The translations under genes were made by a program, and so were the position numbers. This document shows positions 1-7,322 of a stretch of 64,000 nt of DNA, piece after piece. The notes beneath the pieces were generated by a model. That model saw only the letters and a program-made list of their open reading frames with translations, ran no database searches and was not told the DNA's origin. How positions within the stretch are numbered: the stretch's first letter is position 1; each line of letters starts with the position of its first letter. The DNA is from Candidatus Koribacter versatilis Ellin345 (GTDB lineage: Bacteria; Acidobacteriota; Terriglobia; Terriglobales; Acidobacteriaceae), in contig NC_008009.1 of NCBI RefSeq assembly GCF_000014005.1, positions 3,658,001-3,722,000 on the forward strand, in the 5' to 3' direction.

Positions 1-1332
1 TACATGAAGCATGGAATCCCGGACGGTGATGTCAAAGCCGCCGCTGTACCTGGCACCATCGATGCGATCGTCACCCTGCTGAAGCTCTACGGAACAAAAA
101 GCTTCGAGGAGGTCGTACAGCCGACGCTGGCCATTCTGGATGCCGGCGGTCCTACTTGGTATATCGATACCGGCAGCGGCGAGCGGATCGAAACGGGCGT
201 GCACTGGCAGGCTGACCTGGCCGTGACTTATCGCAAATTGGTGGACTCGGAAAAGGCCGCGAAAGGTACGCGGCAGCAGAAATTGCAGGCAGTCTCGGAT
301 CGCTTCTATCGCGGCGATATCGCTGACGCCCTGGAAGCCTGGTATATCGAAAAGGGCGGATTCCTGCGCAAGCAGGATTTGGCCGCGCACAAGACTCCGG
401 TCGTGGATCCGCTCAAAACCACATATCGCGGCTACGAGGTATATAAGGCTGGTCCTCTGACGCAGGGTCCATATCTCTCCCAGACACTGCGGCTGTTGGA
501 AGGTTTCGACCTGAAGAAGATGGGCTTCAATTCGGCGGATTACATCCACACGGTGATTGAAGCGGAGAAGCTGGCGCTGGCCGACCGCGATGAGTATTAC
601 GGCGATCCGAACTACGCGAAAGTGCCGATGCAATTGTTGCTCTCAGATCAGTACACCAATATGCGACGCGAGCTGATCGATCCGAAGCGGGCATCTCTCG
701 AGCTCCGGCCCGGCGATCCTTACAATATGAAAGCGACCAGGCCGCCCACGATCACCGGTCCATGGCATGGAGGAACCACGGTGATGTGTGTAACAGACAA
801 ATTTGGCAACGTCATCGCGGCGACTCCGAGCGGGCTGTCGAGCACAGCGGGCGTGGCCGGACGCACAGGTATCATTCATGGAAGCCGGCTCAGCAGCCTG
901 AACACATTTGCCGGAACTCCCAACGTCATCCAAGCTGGCAAACGGCCACGAATCACGCTGAGCCCCACGCTGCTTTTCCGTGACAACCACCCGGTGATGG
1001 CGATCTCCGTAGCGGGCGGCGATCAGCAGGATCAGGCGGCCATCCAGGTCATCCTTGACTACGTGGAATTCGGCATGAAGCCCGAGGAGGCGTTTAGCGC
1101 GCCTCGCTTCTCCACCACGCATTTCATCAGTTCCTTCAGCCAGGAGCGCGCCGAGTTGGGCAGCCTGTCTCTCCCGAACGCTCTGCCTGAAGAAGTGCAG
1201 GCCGATCTGAGGGCTCGCGGGCACGTGATTACCATGAGCCGCGAAGCAGTAGGTGGAGTGGCGCTGATCGGCATTGACCCCAAGGCCAAACAGGCTACAG
1301 CCGTGGGCCCGGCCGCCGGCGAGATGGAATAG
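1..1332 (+). CDS. ggt: gamma-glutamyltransferase, 5' end missing
   Basis: Gamma-glutamyltransferase family protein (N-terminal-nucleophile hydrolase), which cleaves or transfers the gamma-glutamyl group of glutathione-like compounds, usually in the periplasm. The frame is open at the window edge, so the visible 443 codons are the C-terminal three quarters of a protein that normally has about 550-600 residues; signal peptide and N-terminus lie upstream. Counting from the Met at position 4, T258-T259 followed by VMCVTDKFGN aligns with the autoprocessing site that starts the small subunit (TTHxSVVDxxGN in known enzymes), so T258 should be the nucleophile. The residue after TT is Val where His or another polar residue is usual. 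A Gly-Gly pair (SVAGGDQQ) fits the oxyanion/substrate loop. It is followed by a palindromic repeat and no obvious partner gene. Family assignment is firm; substrate is not known. Confidence 0.9.
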   Translation, partial: YMKHGIPDGDVKAAAVPGTIDAIVTLLKLYGTKSFEEVVQPTLAILDAGGPTWYIDTGSGERIETGVHWQADLAVTYRKLVDSEKAAKGTRQQKLQAVSDRFYRGDIADALEAWYIEKGGFLRKQDLAAHKTPVVDPLKTTYRGYEVYKAGPLTQGPYLSQTLRLLEGFDLKKMGFNSADYIHTVIEAEKLALADRDEYYGDPNYAKVPMQLLLSDQYTNMRRELIDPKRASLELRPGDPYNMKATRPPTITGPWHGGTTVMCVTDKFGNVIAATPSGLSSTAGVAGRTGIIHGSRLSSLNTFAGTPNVIQAGKRPRITLSPTLLFRDNHPVMAISVAGGDQQDQAAIQVILDYVEFGMKPEEAFSAPRFSTTHFISSFSQERAELGSLSLPNALPEEVQADLRARGHVITMSREAVGGVALIGIDPKAKQATAVGPAAGEME

Positions 1333-1370
1333 ATTCTGGTTGAGTATTGTGGGCTATTCGATTAAGCAAA

Positions 1371-1430
1371 AACTACCACTACCTATTTTGGCACCGTCCG
1401 ATTACTTGCGAGAAGGCGATTTACCGATAG
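1371..1430. repeat. palindromic intergenic element, copy 1
   Basis: First of four related elements between 1.37 and 4.49 kb. The core (1374-1423) shares a run reading TACCACTACCTATTTTGGCA, then CCG, then GATTACTTGCGA and GATTTACC with copy 2. It lies 31 bp beyond the stop of the minus-strand permease gene. Outer arms are more degraded than in copies 2 and 3. Confidence 0.75.
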
Positions 1431-1461
1431 CTATCGCGCAGCTCACGTCAATAATGCTTGG

Positions 1462-2271
1462 TCATTCAGTAATATCGCGATTGTTCAGGCGTACCACCGC
1501 CCACAAGTACAACAGGGCAGGAGGTAGCACATTGGCTAGGCCGAATCTCCATAACGGCTCCCGGAGGTTCGGAAGTTTATCGACGGGGAAGGCTTTTGTG
1601 ATTAACGGTGCAATCGGATAGTAAAGATATCTGAACGAGAGATAAGGAGCCAGCCCCGCTCTCATCGGCATGAAATTCAGAAAAAGAAATACTATTAGCG
1701 AGAGCATCACGGTGACGAATGCCTCTAGCAGTGTGCGCCTCAGCAATGCAAGGGAAGGTACGAGCCAGATAAAGCAAGCTGAAAAGAAGAGCAATCGTAA
1801 AGAAAACGACCAGACCGCGCCCGCCGATGCCCAGCCGATGTGCTGCCAACTACCGGCAAAACCAGACCAGCACACGAGTGTTGATATATAGATGACGACA
1901 ATCAGCAGACCATGGAGGCCGACCGCAATCAACTTGGAATTGGCGTAGGATGTCCGCGAGCACGGAAAACTGCAGCCGATCTTAATCATCCCGTATTGGC
2001 TATCGACCGCTACGCAATACGTTGCCATAACCATCAGTAACATCTGAATTGCGAACATCTTTTCCCACGATGCGAAGAACAGGAAAGGAAGAAATGCGCT
2101 CCAATCCTCCAGAGCCACATGTGATCTTAGATCTTCACCTTTAAGAAGGTCGTACGCTATCAGACTTGTGAAAGTAATCACGGCAATCGCGCCATAACTC
2201 GTAAATCGAAAGTGCCAAATTTTCACAAATTCCGCCTGGATTGAGCGCCGCATTGTGCTGCGGCTACGCAT
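1462..2271 (-). CDS. ABC-2 type transporter permease
   Basis: Integral membrane half of an ABC exporter, 269 residues, with about six hydrophobic segments (near residues 25-42, 60-85, 112-135, 150-170, 180-200 and 238-258). The stretch around residues 95-110 (YGMIKIGCSFPCSR) resembles the conserved loop of BcrB/NatB-type permeases. The ATG at 2271 is preceded by AAGG eight bases upstream, and the gene overlaps the end of the ATPase gene by 8 bp, so the two are translationally coupled. Base composition is clearly lower in GC (a sampled 60-base line is 47%) than the surrounding chromosome, which suggests acquisition. Exported substrate cannot be inferred; similar pairs export peptides, antibiotics or sodium. 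Confidence 0.75.
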   Translation of the reverse strand: MRSRSTMRRSIQAEFVKIWHFRFTSYGAIAVITFTSLIAYDLLKGEDLRSHVALEDWSAFLPFLFFASWEKMFAIQMLLMVMATYCVAVDSQYGMIKIGCSFPCSRTSYANSKLIAVGLHGLLIVVIYISTLVCWSGFAGSWQHIGWASAGAVWSFSLRLLFFSACFIWLVPSLALLRRTLLEAFVTVMLSLIVFLFLNFMPMRAGLAPYLSFRYLYYPIAPLITKAFPVDKLPNLREPLWRFGLANVLPPALLYLWAVVRLNNRDITE

Positions 2272-3172
2272 TGCAGACGCCTTCCCTCGAAAACTGCTCG
2301 ATATATTGCTGTTCTAATCCGCCTTCGTCGTGTCGCATTTCAAGCAATCCGAGTCCAGCGAGCACAATAGATTTGGCCAAGTCCGCTTCCCTTGGCCCCT
2401 CTAGGCACACTCGGACATCAGTCTCGGAGCTCTGATGACTCGCTACATAGTCGAGTGTTCCCAGTAGCGTCAGGAGCGCGGATTGATTCGAGGTTTTCAC
2501 GCGCAATACCGGTTTGATTGGTGTGTCTCGAAGACTCGTCTCGGCAATGATCTTGCCAGACTGAATCGATACAACTCGATCGCATACGCGTTCAATTTCG
2601 TGGAGCAGGTGGCTTGAGAGGAGAATGCCAATTCCTCGCTCATTCGCCAGCCGTCGAAGCAACGCACGAAACTCTATTACTCCAATTGGATCAAGTCCAT
2701 TTGTCGGTTCATCCAGAACGAGATACTGAGGGGAGCCGATCAGTGACATCGCTATGCTGAGCCTCTGCTTCATTCTGGTCGAAAATTGTGAGCTGCGCTT
2801 TGAGTCATCAGCTAGACCGGCGCCGGAAAGAGCAGAACGAACGCTCTCCTCCACATCGACTCCAGCGACACGCGCCACATATTCCAGGTGACGGCGTGCG
2901 TTCAACATCGGGTATCTTGGCGCGGCGTCCACAGTGCCACTGACCCTCCGAAGAAACTCAACGCGACTTTTGTTGAGAGATATTTCATCGGCCAGTATTT
3001 CGCCGCCGTTTGCGGTGATCAGGCCGAGGATAACGCGCATGGTCGTTGACTTATCTGCTCCGTTGGGGCCGACCAATCCGACGATTTCACCTTGGGATAT
3101 CGAAAAAGACACGTCAGATACCGCAACGTTTCGTCCATAGGCTTTCGCAACGTGCCTGATTTGCAATGTCAT
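2264..3172 (-). CDS. ABC transporter ATP-binding protein with altered Walker A
   Basis: ATPase half of a BcrA/NatA-type exporter, 302 residues. Walker B reads YLVLDEPTNGLDP, the signature region is FSTRMKQRLSIA (the LSGGQ site is as degenerate as is common in this subfamily), and an H-loop follows (LLSSHLLHEIE). The Walker A loop at residues 35-43 reads GPNGADKST: the glycine directly before the catalytic lysine is Asp40 (codon GAT where one base change gives GGT). That glycine is almost invariant because it packs against the nucleotide phosphates, so ATP binding may be impaired or the copy may be decaying. The rest of the frame is intact and the permease overlaps it by 8 bp. Could be a natural variant, a recent mutation or a sequencing error. 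Confidence 0.85.
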   Translation of the reverse strand: MTLQIRHVAKAYGRNVAVSDVSFSISQGEIVGLVGPNGADKSTTMRVILGLITANGGEILADEISLNKSRVEFLRRVSGTVDAAPRYPMLNARRHLEYVARVAGVDVEESVRSALSGAGLADDSKRSSQFSTRMKQRLSIAMSLIGSPQYLVLDEPTNGLDPIGVIEFRALLRRLANERGIGILLSSHLLHEIERVCDRVVSIQSGKIIAETSLRDTPIKPVLRVKTSNQSALLTLLGTLDYVASHQSSETDVRVCLEGPREADLAKSIVLAGLGLLEMRHDEGGLEQQYIEQFSREGVCNA

Positions 3173-3316
3173 TCAATTTGTCGTTTCTTTCCGTCTGAAG
3201 GTCGCTGAAGATGTCCGTCTCAAGTCGGATTCTGGACTCGACAAGATCAACCGAAAGTGGTCTCTTGAGTCAGGCACAGACCTATTGAAAGGCCGCTAAG
3301 GGCCGCTTTGCAAGAT

Positions 3317-3400
3317 AACTGTTGGGAACAGCCCTTACCACTACCTATTTTGGCACCGCCCGATTACTTGTGGTAAGGGGATTTACCAGCAGTAAATCGA
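3317..3400. repeat. palindromic intergenic element, copy 2 (best formed)
   Basis: Imperfect palindrome of about 80 bp. Inner arms CCCTTACCAC (3332-3341) and GTGGTAAGGG (3370-3379) are perfectly complementary; a second small hairpin GATTTAC/GTAAATC sits at 3380-3398. The outer left part (TAACTGTTGGGAACAGCCC) matches the reverse complement of the right part at about 14 of 19 positions. The 405-bp gap 3173-3577 holds this element and otherwise nothing I can support, apart from a short hydrophobic frame ending at 3460. Confidence 0.8.
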
Positions 3401-3577
3401 ACCACCCAGTTCGGCAGGCGATGCCATGCATGTCCGTAAAAACGTCCGCCTGTGAAAGTTCATCCCGCTATTGGCCAGAAGGCGCTCCAGATTTTGTCGG
3501 TGCTACTTGCGAACACAGTAAACTGCGCAAGGAGAGCGACTCCACAGTTAATAAGACAGGCCGTCCAGTGATTGGGG

Positions 3578-3982
3578 CTACAGGCACTTTGGTACTTGTT
3601 TTTCCATGTATTTCGCTCGAAAGTGCACGTTCCACATGCCCGCACGAGGTATTTTGACTGTGAATGCGCCTGTAACTTCCTCTATGCTGACAGTATCGAA
3701 AATAATCGTCCCTTGTGACTCCTTGCATTCGCCTTCGTCCGGGCAGAAGCGTGCGGTCATCGGAAGAGCTGAGGCATCATTGCTCTTTGACCTTGGAAGT
3801 CCTCCCAAGACGTTAACGATAAGCGTACCTTCTCCACCTCCCACAAGTTTGAGTTGAAATATTTCTTCAGGTGGACAAGTAATGCGAAAAGCGCCGATCA
3901 TCTCCATTCTTTCAACTTGCGCGAACATTTGAGTTGCGACGAATAGAACCGCTGAGGCAAGTAATAACGAATACTTAGGCAT
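3578..3982 (-). CDS. small secreted protein, unknown function
   Basis: 134-residue protein with a clear signal peptide (MPKYSLLLASAVLFVATQMFA, cleavage near residue 21). The start at 3982 is chosen because AAGGA lies about seven bases upstream; the longer frame (to 4084) would run into palindromic repeat copy 3. The mature part has two Cys pairs in short loops (FCPDEGEC and the terminal KCL, plus ITCPPEE), which could form disulfides, and alternating hydrophobic strands suggestive of a small beta-sandwich. No family was recognised. It lies alone between two palindromic elements in the lower-GC segment. Confidence 0.6.
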   Translation of the reverse strand: MPKYSLLLASAVLFVATQMFAQVERMEMIGAFRITCPPEEIFQLKLVGGGEGTLIVNVLGGLPRSKSNDASALPMTARFCPDEGECKESQGTIIFDTVSIEEVTGAFTVKIPRAGMWNVHFRAKYMEKQVPKCL

Positions 3983-4003
3983 GTAGTCTTTCCTTGTCAT
4001 TAT

Positions 4004-4087
4004 TTGCTGCTGGTAACAGCCCTTACCACTAGTAAATCGTGCCACATCGGGTTTACTTGCGATATGGGGATTTACCGCCAGCAATGG
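4004..4087. repeat. palindromic intergenic element, copy 3
   Basis: Imperfect palindrome: left end TTGCTGCTGGTAACAGCCC and the reverse complement of the right end (TTGCTGGCGGTAAATCCCC) agree at about 14 of 19 positions. It contains GTAAATC and GATTTAC arms facing each other across the centre. It starts 8 bp after the stop of the 4094-4393 gene and overlaps only the artefactual upstream extension of the secreted-protein frame. Confidence 0.75.
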
Positions 4088-4093
4088 ACGCCA

Positions 4094-4393
4094 TCAGGGA
4101 TGTGCCGCGAGGAACCAGCGCACTTCGACCATGATTAGCACGAACCAAAGAGTAAGCGTCATCGCGATATTCCAACTAATCTGCTTTCGAACTGAACTGG
4201 ATGGATAGAACCGCGAATGCAGTCGCCACGGTTCATAGCGCTGCCCTCCCCACAACCCCAGCCAATTCAGCGTCGAGTATCGTCGTTGGGGGTTCTGTTG
4301 GTTAACTTCCGTGACGAGCCGGTGGATGTATTTCCACGGCCGAAGGTAAAAAATTGCCGCGACAGCAAATAACACAATGCCAGTCAGTTGCAT
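4094..4393 (-). CDS. small two-TM membrane protein, unknown function
   Basis: 99 residues with two hydrophobic segments, near residues 3-18 and 73-91, joined by a polar, arginine-rich loop (residues 20-70) with several aromatic residues. The loop would most likely face the cytoplasm by the positive-inside rule. No family was recognised. It lies between palindromic elements 3 and 4 with no other gene in the interval. A short Trp/Tyr-rich protein of this kind is often annotated only as hypothetical; coding status rests on frame length and the two well-defined TM segments. Confidence 0.5.
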   Translation of the reverse strand: MQLTGIVLFAVAAIFYLRPWKYIHRLVTEVNQQNPQRRYSTLNWLGLWGGQRYEPWRLHSRFYPSSSVRKQISWNIAMTLTLWFVLIMVEVRWFLAAHP

Positions 4394-4415
4394 CGGCTTC
4401 GCATCCTAGCAGCAG

Positions 4416-4487
4416 ATTGTTGGCGATAACAGCGCTTGCCACTACCTATTTTCCCTCACCGGGATTACTTTGCGATAAGCTCGGTGG
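4416..4487. repeat. palindromic intergenic element, copy 4
   Basis: Diverged copy sharing GATAACAGC, GCCACTACCTATTTT, GGGATTACTTTGCGATAAG with the others. The right outer arm is lost. A separate inverted repeat (ACTTCTCGCGA and TCGAGAAGT) follows at 4492-4515, downstream of osmC on the minus strand and could act in transcript 3'-end formation. Confidence 0.65.
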
Positions 4488-4534
4488 CCCCACTTCTCGC
4501 GATTTTCGAGAAGTAGGAATGTGATTGCCTGACC

Positions 4535-4939
4535 CTACACTGCCGACAAACTCTTCACCACCAACTCAATCTTCGGCGGATGCAACAGCGTGTTGTGAAT
4601 CAGGCAATGATGCACTGCCCGCTCCACGCCCGCCCGATGCTCCTCACTGAGTTCCACTGGCGCATCCACTTCGATCGTGAATATTCCCAACCGCGGCGGT
4701 TCCTTCAACTTCTCGGCCGTCACCCGGACTTTCGTTCCCTCGGTCGCCAGCTTGAACTTCTTTAAATATTGCGCTGCGTAAAATCCGGCGCAGGATGCCA
4801 GCGATGCCAGCATCAGTTCCGGCGGCGTCATCCCTTCATCGAACCCGCCATTCTCTGCTGGTTGGTCGCATACGATGGTGTGCTGCCGCGCCTTGATTTC
4901 GAACTGCACGCTTCCCAGATGATTGACTGTGACTTCCAT
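4535..4939 (-). CDS. OsmC family peroxidase
   Basis: 134-residue OsmC/Ohr-type protein, a thiol peroxidase family that reduces organic or fatty-acid hydroperoxides in the cytoplasm. Cys50 (in LASLASCAGFYA) and Cys112 (in VHHCLIHNTL) occupy the two conserved redox positions; the Glu41 of the PPEL motif precedes the first as in the family. Length is typical. It is the last gene of a three-gene operon: membrane rhodanese, ECF sigma factor, OsmC, with gaps of 31 and 15 bp. The context suggests a sulfur or peroxide stress unit. OsmC versus Ohr subgroup is not decided here. Confidence 0.88.
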   Translation of the reverse strand: MEVTVNHLGSVQFEIKARQHTIVCDQPAENGGFDEGMTPPELMLASLASCAGFYAAQYLKKFKLATEGTKVRVTAEKLKEPPRLGIFTIEVDAPVELSEEHRAGVERAVHHCLIHNTLLHPPKIELVVKSLSAV

Positions 4940-4954
4940 GGCCGTTTCCTTTCT

Positions 4955-5467
4955 CTACTTCCCTGTTAACGCCGCATCGATCTGCTCGCGCAACCCACGT
5001 CGCGCCCGATGCAGCCGCGACTTCATCGCCGATAACGAAATCTTCAACCGCTGTGCCACTTCCTCGCCCGGCAACTCCTGGATATCGCGCAACTCGTAAA
5101 CTTCGCGGTCCACTGGCGGCAGCGCCGCCAACGCCGCTGCCATTACACTCTTCATCTGCCGCATCGCCAACTTCGCATCCGCTGGCTCTTCCGGCGACGC
5201 AATCTGCCTGCCTTCATCCTCGAGCGCCGAGAGCTGCAGCAGCGGTGCGAGCGCGTGTTGCTCCTTCACCTGCCAGCAAATCCTTCGCGCAATAATCGCC
5301 AGCCATCCGCGGAATGCCTCCGCATCCCGCAACTTCTCAAGGTTGCGATATGCCTTGAGCAAAGCCTCGATCAGCACGTCTTCCGCGTCTTCGCGATTAC
5401 CGCATACCCGGATCATCTGCCGATAGACGGCGTCTTTGTGCTCGTTCGCGAGCTCCTCAAAATCCAT
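4955..5467 (-). CDS. ECF sigma-70 family RNA polymerase sigma factor
   Basis: 170-residue extracytoplasmic-function sigma factor. Region 2 spans roughly residues 5-70 (NREDAEDVLIEALLKAYRNLEKL for the core-binding and -10 part, FRGWLAIIARRI for 2.4) and region 4 roughly 110-160 (LPPVDREVYELRDIQELPGEEVAQRLKIS, helix-turn-helix ending SAMKSRLHRARRGL). No anti-sigma factor with a zinc-binding HxxxCxxC motif is adjacent; the neighbours are a membrane rhodanese upstream and OsmC 15 bp downstream. A membrane-anchored thiol protein could take the sensor role, but that is inference only. An autoregulatory promoter would be expected before the rhodanese gene at 6047. Confidence 0.9.
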   Translation of the reverse strand: MDFEELANEHKDAVYRQMIRVCGNREDAEDVLIEALLKAYRNLEKLRDAEAFRGWLAIIARRICWQVKEQHALAPLLQLSALEDEGRQIASPEEPADAKLAMRQMKSVMAAALAALPPVDREVYELRDIQELPGEEVAQRLKISLSAMKSRLHRARRGLREQIDAALTGK

Positions 5468-5498
5468 CCTTCGATCTTTTCATTGGCCTGACGCCAAC

Positions 5499-6047
5499 TC
5501 AATCCTTCACTGTGCAAACCGTACCGTTCCCGTTCCGAATTGCACTCAGCTTGGAGCCGCGGTTCCACGGCATCCTTGCCAGTAGTTCACCCATCGCGCA
5601 GAAGTCCGTCAATCCCGCAAACGTCAGCCCCGCCCCAACGAAGGCGCTCAGAAACACAAACCGGGGATGCACGGTCAACGACGCCACCACTCCCGCGAGC
5701 ACAAGAACCCCTGCCCCAAACCGCACCTGGCGTTCCAATGACCACCGCGTCTTCGCGTTTACCACCACCGAATTTCCCGCGCGATACCACGCATCCATGC
5801 CGCCGGCCAGCACCGCTACATCGCTGCGGCAAGGCGCGATCAAGTTCGCCGCGATCTTTGCGCGGGTGCCGCCTTTGCACACCAAAACGATCGGCCCTGG
5901 ATCAACGTCCTGAATGCGTGACTCGATCTGGTCCAGCGGCACATTCACCGCCTGCGCAATGTGCCCTGTCGCGAACTCGGATGGCGTACGAACATCCACA
6001 ATCTGCTCACCTCCCGATAGTTCTGACGTTTCGATCAGCTTGAACAT
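5499..6047 (-). CDS. membrane rhodanese-like protein (YgaP type)
   Basis: 182-residue protein joining a rhodanese (sulfurtransferase) domain at residues 1-95 to a C-terminal hydrophobic hairpin (about 118-160) of the DUF2892 kind, the same layout as E. coli YgaP. The active-site loop reads CKGGTR with Cys57 as the expected persulfide carrier. The start at 6047 follows AGGAG by about six bases; the 11-residue longer frame has no such support. It heads the rhodanese-sigma-OsmC operon. The catalytic side would be cytoplasmic. Likely role: moving sulfane sulfur or sensing thiol state at the membrane. Confidence 0.85.
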   Translation of the reverse strand: MFKLIETSELSGGEQIVDVRTPSEFATGHIAQAVNVPLDQIESRIQDVDPGPIVLVCKGGTRAKIAANLIAPCRSDVAVLAGGMDAWYRAGNSVVVNAKTRWSLERQVRFGAGVLVLAGVVASLTVHPRFVFLSAFVGAGLTFAGLTDFCAMGELLARMPWNRGSKLSAIRNGNGTVCTVKD

Positions 6048-6165
6048 TTCTTCTCCTATTGAGGGAGAGCGCCCGCGCAACCCAAAGGATTCGCGGACGA
6101 AGAAATATTTTGGTGGGGGCGAACTCTTCCGTTACTCTCGGAGCACTTCACTTCGGAGCAATCCT

Positions 6166-7197
6166 TTGCGTGTCATTGCCCTCCTCGGTCCGCGTGCCGA
6201 CGAGGCCCTCGTTAAGAAATTCGACTTGCCGGGCGTCAACATCTTTACCGGCAACGATATGGATCCCACCGACCGTCCGGGCGCAGCCATCGTCCTTGGC
6301 GGCGACGGCACCCTCCATCGTCACCTCGCCCCTCTGGTCGAAAGCCGCACGCCGTTTCTGCACGTACCGCTTGGCGGCGGCAACGACATCGCGCGCTCCC
6401 TCGGCATTCACAGCGTCCACGACGCCCTCAATGCCTGGAAGAAGTTCGTCAGCGCGGGCACCAACGTTCGCGAAATTGATGCCGGCACCATCACCCACTT
6501 GAAATCCGAGCTTCCCGACGAGCCCCTCCAGTCCGACGACGCCTGGACCCGCGAACTCGAAGCCAGCCAACTCGATCCCGCGAACCATCTCGCAGTCCTC
6601 GGCCCCAAGATCATGGAGTCGCAGCTCCGTCACCTCATCGAGCAGCGCCAGCATCTTGCCGCGTTGCCGAGCTATTTCTGCGGTGTCGCCGGCGTCGGCT
6701 TCGATAGTGAAGCCAACCGCCGCGCTAACAATATGACGTCATGGCTGCGGCGCCACGGTGGCTACACGCTGGCGGCCGCACGCACTCTCTTCTCCTACAA
6801 GCCCGCGCGCATCACGGTCTCGCTCCCCGCGCCCAAGTGGGCGCCCACCGACGATGGCTGGGTCGCGAAAATCGACGAACCCGCCTTGCTCTGCGCTGTC
6901 GGCAACACTTCTAGCTACGGTGGAGGCATGCGCCTCACCGCGAAGGCCGAAATGGACGACGGAGAACTTGACGTCTGCTTCGTTCGCGGCGTGGGCCCGT
7001 TGACCGTCCTGCGCTTCTTCCGGCGCGTCTTTTCGGGAACGCATCTCTCGCTCAAATACATCGAGTACCTCCAGACCGACCGCCTTAGGATTTCCACCGA
7101 GAAGCCCATGCCGATCTATGCCGATGGAGAATATGTCTGCGAGACGCCGGTAGAACTGACAGTCGTTCCGCGGGCTTTGCGGGCAATTGGCCCTTAG
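6166..7197 (+). CDS. diacylglycerol/lipid kinase family protein
   Basis: 343-residue soluble kinase of the DAGK catalytic family (YegS/BmrU/DgkB-like), phosphorylating diacylglycerol or a related lipid with ATP at the membrane surface. GGDGT at residues 45-49 is the nucleotide-binding motif, and GGGNDIA at 70-76 is the second family signature. The start is set at TTG 6166 because GGAG lies seven bases upstream and homologous proteins begin with this RVIALLGP-type strand; the frame is open back to 5914 but that part is antisense to the rhodanese gene. It is transcribed divergently from the rhodanese operon across only 118 bp, so both promoters must share that space. Confidence 0.85.
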   Translation: MRVIALLGPRADEALVKKFDLPGVNIFTGNDMDPTDRPGAAIVLGGDGTLHRHLAPLVESRTPFLHVPLGGGNDIARSLGIHSVHDALNAWKKFVSAGTNVREIDAGTITHLKSELPDEPLQSDDAWTRELEASQLDPANHLAVLGPKIMESQLRHLIEQRQHLAALPSYFCGVAGVGFDSEANRRANNMTSWLRRHGGYTLAAARTLFSYKPARITVSLPAPKWAPTDDGWVAKIDEPALLCAVGNTSSYGGGMRLTAKAEMDDGELDVCFVRGVGPLTVLRFFRRVFSGTHLSLKYIEYLQTDRLRISTEKPMPIYADGEYVCETPVELTVVPRALRAIGP

Positions 7198-7272
7198 CCC
7201 GCCATCAAAGTGGGGACAAAACGCATTTCGCCAGGGACTTCCGCTTCAAAAGGATTCCCTTAACACGAAAAT

Positions 7273-7306
7273 TTGGAAACCTTTTCCAACAATCACGGTC
7301 TATACT
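7273..7306 (+). promoter_or_regulatory. inverted repeat and -10-like box upstream of the TonB-like gene
   Basis: TTGGAAA (7273-7279) and TTTCCAA (7283-7289) form a perfect 7-bp inverted repeat with a 3-bp spacer. A TATACT box follows at 7301-7306, 17 bases before the start codon. The -35 spacing is not canonical, so this may be an operator over an activator-dependent promoter. Low confidence as a functional site. Confidence 0.35.
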
Positions 7307-7322
7307 TTTAACAACAACGGCT

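Noticed and set aside
3460-3645. 61-residue minus-strand frame with a hydrophobic end
   Set aside because: It starts inside the secreted-protein gene and has no ribosome-binding site; the hydrophobic run alone is not enough.
1371-4487. Palindromic elements as integron attC sites
   Set aside because: The cassette-like layout fits, but neither strand has the GTTRRRY and RYYYAAC core pair at the element ends, and no integrase gene is in the window.
5914-6165. N-terminal extension of the lipid kinase frame
   Set aside because: It is antisense to the rhodanese gene, has non-protein-like composition, and a TTG with GGAG spacing at 6166 explains the start.
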